Shown here in pieces: positions 48,450-64,000 of a stretch of 64,000 bases of DNA. The position numbers and the translations under genes are program-made. This DNA comes from Amycolatopsis camponoti (lineage in GTDB: Bacteria > Actinomycetota > Actinomycetes > Mycobacteriales > Pseudonocardiaceae): contig NZ_CABVGP010000002.1 in the NCBI RefSeq assembly GCF_902497555.1, positions 1,624,501-1,688,500 on the forward strand. Direction: 5' to 3'. Under the pieces are notes generated by a model. It searched no databases and was not told the DNA's origin. It saw nothing but the letters and a program-made list of their open reading frames with translations. Position 1 is the first letter of the stretch. The number at the start of each line of letters is the position of its first letter.

Positions 48450-49654
48450 CCGAGCCGTCGTCGTTGCCCGTCAAGCGGAGCTGCCCGTTCGACCCGCCCG
48501 ACGAGTACCGGGCCCTGCCGGGGATCAGCCCCCTGGCGTTCGACGCCAGTCCCGGTCCGGCCACCGGCTGGCTGGTGACCAAGCTGTCCGACGTCCGCGC
48601 GGTGCTGGCCGACGCCCGGTTCAGCCACCGCAACGACCTCGTCGCGCTCGCCGTGCCGCCGCCGTTCCCGATGGACACCTACGCACCCGAACCGGCCGCG
48701 CCCGGCGCGTTCCCGAAGATGGACGGCGCCGAGCACGCGCGGTACCGGAAGCTGATCGCGAAGTACTTCACCGTGCGGCGCACCCGGGAGCTGGTCCCGG
48801 CCGCCGAACGGATCGCCGGCGAGCTGCTGGACGCGATGGCCGCGGGCGGCACGGAAGCCGAGCTGGTCGCCGCCTACGCCGAGCCGCTGGCCACCCGGCT
48901 GATGTGCGAGCTGGTCGGCGTCCCGGAGTCCGATCGCGAAGAACTGCTGCACCACTTGAACGTCGTGGCCCGGATGCGGTACTCCCTGGAGGAGCTGATC
49001 GCCGCGATCACGGTCGTCGGCGGCACGCTGGAGCGGCTCGTCGACGCGGCGTTCGACGACCCGGGCGAGGACATGCTCGGCGAGCTGGCCCGCACCGGCG
49101 AGCTGGACCGGCCGGAGCTGGTGAACCTGGCCTGGGCGCTGGTCGGCGGCGGCTTCGACACGACCACGAACATGCTGGCCCTGGGCACTTTCGCGCTGTT
49201 CGAGCACCGCGACCAGCTCGAGCGGCTGCGGGCCGACCCGGCGTTGTGGCCCAACGCCGTCGAAGAACTGTTGCGCTACTTGACGGTCTCGCACCTCGGC
49301 GCGAGCCGGGCGGCCCTGGCAGACGTCGAACTGGGGGACCAGGTGATCCGCGCGGGCGAGACGGTCGTCGTCGCGCTCCCGGCGGCCAACCGCGACCCCG
49401 GGCGCTTCCCGGACCCCGACCGGCTCGACATCGGCCGGGCGACCCAGGGCCATGTCGCGTTCGGCCACGGCGTGCACCAGTGCATCGGCCAGCACCTGGC
49501 CCGGTTCACGATGCGGGTGGGGTTCGAGGCGCTCTTCACCCGTTTCCCGGCACTGCGGCTCGCGGTCGAGCAGGAGCAGGTCCCGCTGCGCGACGACATG
49601 CTGCACTACGGGGTCCACGCGCTGCCCGTCACCTGGACCTCCGGAGTCGTCTAG
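48446..49654 (+). CDS. Cytochrome P450 monooxygenase
   Basis: A 402-aa soluble P450. The heme-binding loop is FGHGVHQCIGQHLAR (Cys346), the K-helix ExxR is EELLR, and the I-helix oxygen-activation motif reads GGGFDTTTN, with Gly in the position usually held by Ala. The N-terminus (KRSCPFDPPDEYRALPG) is typical of CYP105/CYP107-like actinomycete enzymes that hydroxylate or epoxidise macrolides. It is coupled to the glycosyltransferase and lies 99 bp before the PKS. It should be a tailoring oxidase; regiochemistry cannot be predicted. No dedicated ferredoxin is adjacent. Confidence 0.92.
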   Translation: MTEPSSLPVKRSCPFDPPDEYRALPGISPLAFDASPGPATGWLVTKLSDVRAVLADARFSHRNDLVALAVPPPFPMDTYAPEPAAPGAFPKMDGAEHARYRKLIAKYFTVRRTRELVPAAERIAGELLDAMAAGGTEAELVAAYAEPLATRLMCELVGVPESDREELLHHLNVVARMRYSLEELIAAITVVGGTLERLVDAAFDDPGEDMLGELARTGELDRPELVNLAWALVGGGFDTTTNMLALGTFALFEHRDQLERLRADPALWPNAVEELLRYLTVSHLGASRAALADVELGDQVIRAGETVVVALPAANRDPGRFPDPDRLDIGRATQGHVAFGHGVHQCIGQHLARFTMRVGFEALFTRFPALRLAVEQEQVPLRDDMLHYGVHALPVTWTSGVV

Positions 49655-49753
49655 GCACCGCACTAGACCTGACCTGTCCGCCGTGGACAGCGTTGCGGCG
49701 CCTGTGTTGCCGTGGACGTCGAGCAGTCTCCCCAGGAAGGAAGCCGCCCGCCG

Positions 49754-61522
<11,769 letters not shown>

Positions 61523-61556
61523 CGTGACCGGAAAACCTTCCCAGGAGCGGACGCAG

Positions 61557-64000
61557 ATGCGCAACGAGGACAAGCTCCGTGACTACCTCAAGCGGGTCAC
61601 GGCCGATCTGAAGCTGGCCAACCGCCGCCTGCACGACGTCACCGAGCGCCGCGCCGAACCGATCGCCGTCGTGTCGATGAGCTGCCGGTTCCCCGGCGGG
61701 GTCACTACCCCGGACCAGCTGTGGGACCTGCTCGCCGAGGGCCGGGACGCCGTCTCGCCGTGGCCCGCCGACCGCGGCTGGGATCCGGACCTCTACGACC
61801 CCGACCCCGAGCGGATCGGCCGCAGCTACGTCCGCGACGGCTGCTTCCTGACCGACGCCGCCCAGTTCGACCCGGCGTTCTTCGGGATCTCCCCGCGCGA
61901 GGCCGTGGCGATGGACCCGCAGCAGCGGCTCCTGCTGGAGACCACCTGGGAGGCCTTCGAACGCGCGAAGCTCGACGCGGCGGCCCTCCGCGGCAGCAAG
62001 ACCGGCGTGTTCGTCGGCGCCAGCAACCAGGGCTACGCCGGGGGCATGGTCACCGCGCCCGAGGGCCTGGAAGGGCTGCTGCTGACCGGCGGCTCGGCCG
62101 CCGTGCTGTCCGGCCGGCTCGCCTACACCTTCGGGCTGGAGGGCCCGGCCGTCACCGTCGACACGATGTGCTCGTCGTCGCTGGTCGCCCTGCACCTGGC
62201 GGTGTCCGCGCTGCGCAACGACGAGTGCACGATGGCCCTGGCCTGCGGCGCGACCGTGATGGCCAACCCCCGCAACTTCGTCGAGTTCAGCCGCCAGCGC
62301 GGCCTGTCCGCCGACGGCCGCTGCCGCGCCTTCTCCGCCGACGCCGACGGCACCGGCTGGGGCGAGGGCGTCGGCGTCGTGCTGCTGGAGCGGCTCTCCG
62401 ACGCGCGCCGCAACGGCCACCCGGTGCTCGCGGTCATCCGCGGCACCGCGATCAACCAGGACGGCGCGTCCAACGGCCTGACCGCCCCCAACGGGCTTTC
62501 CCAGCAGCGCGTGATCGAGGCTGCCTTGGCCAACGCGCGCCTGGCGCCCGAGCAGGTCGACGTCGTCGAGGCGCACGGCACCGGCACCAAGCTCGGCGAC
62601 CCGATCGAAGCGCAGGCCCTGCAAGCCACCTACGGCCGCGACCGCGAACGGCCGCTGCTGCTGGGCACGGTCAAGTCGAACATCGGCCACACCCAGGCGG
62701 CCTCCGGCGTCGCCGGCGTGATCAAGATGGTCCTCGCCCTGCGGGCGGGCGTCCTGCCGAAGACGCTGTTCGTCGGCGAGCCGACCCCGCACGTGGACTG
62801 GTCCGACGGTGCGGTTTCGCTGCTCACCGAGCAGCAGGAGTGGCCCGAGACGGGGGCGCCGCGCCGGGCCGGGGTGTCGTCGTTCGGCGGCAGCGGTACC
62901 AACGCGCACGTCGTGCTGGAAGGCGTCACCGAGGAACCCTCTGACTTCGAAGAATCCACTGTGGACACCGCGGTGTGGGTGCTGTCGGGGCGGTCCGACG
63001 CCGCGCTGAAGGCTCGCGCGGCGGAGCTGGCCGAGCTGACGGACGCCAACCTCGCCGACGTCGGCTGGTCCCTGGCCCGGACGCGCTCGGCGTTCGAGCA
63101 CCGCGCCGCCGTGGTCGGCCGGGACCTGCCCACGCTGCTCGCGGGCGTCCGCGAGATCGCCGAATCCGGCACGGCCGCGGGCGTCGGCGGCGAGGCCCAG
63201 GCCGTGGGCGGCACCGTGCTGGTCTTCCCCGGCCAGGGTGCCCAGTGGGCCGGGATGGCCGTGGACCTCCTCGGTGAATCGCCGGTGTTCGCGGCACGGA
63301 TGGCCGAGTGCGCCTCCGCTCTGGAACCCTTCGTGGACTGGAAGCTGACCGACGTCCTCGGTGACGCGACGGCCCTCGAACGCGTCGACGTCGTGCAGCC
63401 GGTTTCGTGGGCGGTCATGGTGTCGCTCGCGGCGCTGTGGGCGGCCCACGGCGTCACGCCGGACGCCGTCGTCGGGCACTCACAGGGCGAGATCGCGGCC
63501 GCCGTCGTCGCGGGTGCCTTGTCCCTGGACGACGGCGCCAAGGTCGTCGCGCTGCGCAGCAAGCTGATCGCCGCCCGGCTGGCCGGCCTCGGCGCGATGG
63601 CGTCGGTCGCCGCGCCCGAAGCGCAGGTCGAGGCGCTGCTCGCGGAGGGTGTCTCCATCGCGGCGGTCAACGGACCCGCCTCCGTGGTGATCTCGGGCGA
63701 GATCGCCGCGGTCGAGGAGGTCCTGGCCCGCGCGGAAGCCGAAGGACTGCGGGTACGCCGGATCCCGGTCGACTACGCATCGCACTCCGCCGTGGTCGAG
63801 GTCCTCGAAACCGAACTGCTCGAAGCCCTGGCGGACCTCGAACCCCGCGCCCCGCGGGTCACGTTCGTCTCCAGCGTCACCGGCGAGACCGCCGAGACGC
63901 TCGACGCCGCCTACTGGTACCGCAACCTGCGGCAGCGCGTGCGCTTCCAGGACGCCACCGAGACCCTCATCGCCGAAGGACACCGGTTCTTCGTCGAGTC
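61557..64000 (+). CDS. Modular type I polyketide synthase, partial (runs off the window)
   Basis: The first 814 codons of a further PKS protein. The N-terminal docking coil ([19 protein letters not shown]) fits the tail of the preceding subunit. KS (about 35-460) has Cys205 in [12 protein letters not shown], with Met where Ala is usual, plus EAHGTGT and KSNIGHTQA histidines. AT has Ser642 in GHSQGE and YASHS, so methylmalonyl-type. The window ends at the AT C-terminus. It starts 34 bp after the previous stop with CAGGAG upstream, so it is cotranscribed. It supplies module 3 and probably more; its reductive domains are outside the window. Confidence 0.95.
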   Translation, partial: MRNEDKLRDYLKRVTADLKLANRRLHDVTERRAEPIAVVSMSCRFPGGVTTPDQLWDLLAEGRDAVSPWPADRGWDPDLYDPDPERIGRSYVRDGCFLTDAAQFDPAFFGISPREAVAMDPQQRLLLETTWEAFERAKLDAAALRGSKTGVFVGASNQGYAGGMVTAPEGLEGLLLTGGSAAVLSGRLAYTFGLEGPAVTVDTMCSSSLVALHLAVSALRNDECTMALACGATVMANPRNFVEFSRQRGLSADGRCRAFSADADGTGWGEGVGVVLLERLSDARRNGHPVLAVIRGTAINQDGASNGLTAPNGLSQQRVIEAALANARLAPEQVDVVEAHGTGTKLGDPIEAQALQATYGRDRERPLLLGTVKSNIGHTQAASGVAGVIKMVLALRAGVLPKTLFVGEPTPHVDWSDGAVSLLTEQQEWPETGAPRRAGVSSFGGSGTNAHVVLEGVTEEPSDFEESTVDTAVWVLSGRSDAALKARAAELAELTDANLADVGWSLARTRSAFEHRAAVVGRDLPTLLAGVREIAESGTAAGVGGEAQAVGGTVLVFPGQGAQWAGMAVDLLGESPVFAARMAECASALEPFVDWKLTDVLGDATALERVDVVQPVSWAVMVSLAALWAAHGVTPDAVVGHSQGEIAAAVVAGALSLDDGAKVVALRSKLIAARLAGLGAMASVAAPEAQVEALLAEGVSIAAVNGPASVVISGEIAAVEEVLARAEAEGLRVRRIPVDYASHSAVVEVLETELLEALADLEPRAPRVTFVSSVTGETAETLDAAYWYRNLRQRVRFQDATETLIAEGHRFFVE

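Overview
The window is very GC-rich actinomycete DNA with strong G/C third-position bias and many GTG starts. Gene content (a large modular type I polyketide synthase, deoxysugar genes, GPP34-family and AbiEi-like proteins) suggests a Pseudonocardiaceae member such as Amycolatopsis. The genus is inferred from style, not shown by a marker gene.

Layout: 0.1-4.4 kb holds ordinary chromosomal genes: a TetR regulator, an amidohydrolase divergent from a MarR regulator, and a secreted GH64 beta-1,3-glucanase with a CBM6-like domain. From 4.9 kb a natural-product cluster begins. A minus-strand, translationally coupled deoxysugar operon (2,3-dehydratase, 3-ketoreductase, 4-ketoreductase-like SDR) is divergent from a glycosyltransferase fused by overlap to a bimodular PKS (9.5-19.8 kb). 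Then come a small membrane protein, an ABC exporter pair, a second glycosyltransferase, and a coupled acyl-CoA dehydrogenase plus adenylating enzyme of the prolyl-to-pyrrolyl type (23.5-26.1 kb). The 26.1-30.6 kb stretch looks like general genes (AbiEi-like protein, methyltransferase, GH20 hexosaminidase, GPP34 protein).

From 30.7 to 43.2 kb lies an unusual block. It has a luciferase-like monooxygenase divergent from a discrete acyltransferase, a short PaaK-like ligase and an FAD amine oxidase. After a tRNA-Trp gene comes a tight five-gene operon: ring-cleavage hydrolase, extradiol dioxygenase, an M20-fold protein that has lost most metal ligands, a Rieske oxygenase and UbiX. A convergent UbiD decarboxylase and an isocitrate lyase follow. 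An unknown 215-aa protein, a stand-alone carrier protein and a PltA-like halogenase come next (43.3-45.7 kb), then an antiporter, a third glycosyltransferase, a P450, and the start of the assembly line (49.8 kb to the window end).

How they fit: the first PKS protein starts with a KSQ-AT-ACP loading module whose AT carries a methylmalonyl signature, predicting a propionyl starter. It is followed by two methylmalonyl modules with A-type ketoreductases; the next protein begins with another methylmalonyl module. The PKS at 9.5 kb adds two malonyl units, one beta-hydroxy and one fully reduced. Dehydrogenase, adenylating enzyme, carrier and halogenase together predict a chlorinated pyrrole-2-carboxyl thioester. 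Because the PKS has its own KSQ loader, this unit is more likely attached as a tailoring acyl group than used as starter. The expected product is a glycosylated, P450-oxidised macrolide-like polyketide bearing a chloropyrrole acyl group; the role of the aromatic/decarboxylase block is unknown. Five nearly identical 48-bp palindromes sit at gene 3' ends across the cluster and supply the stop codon of three genes.
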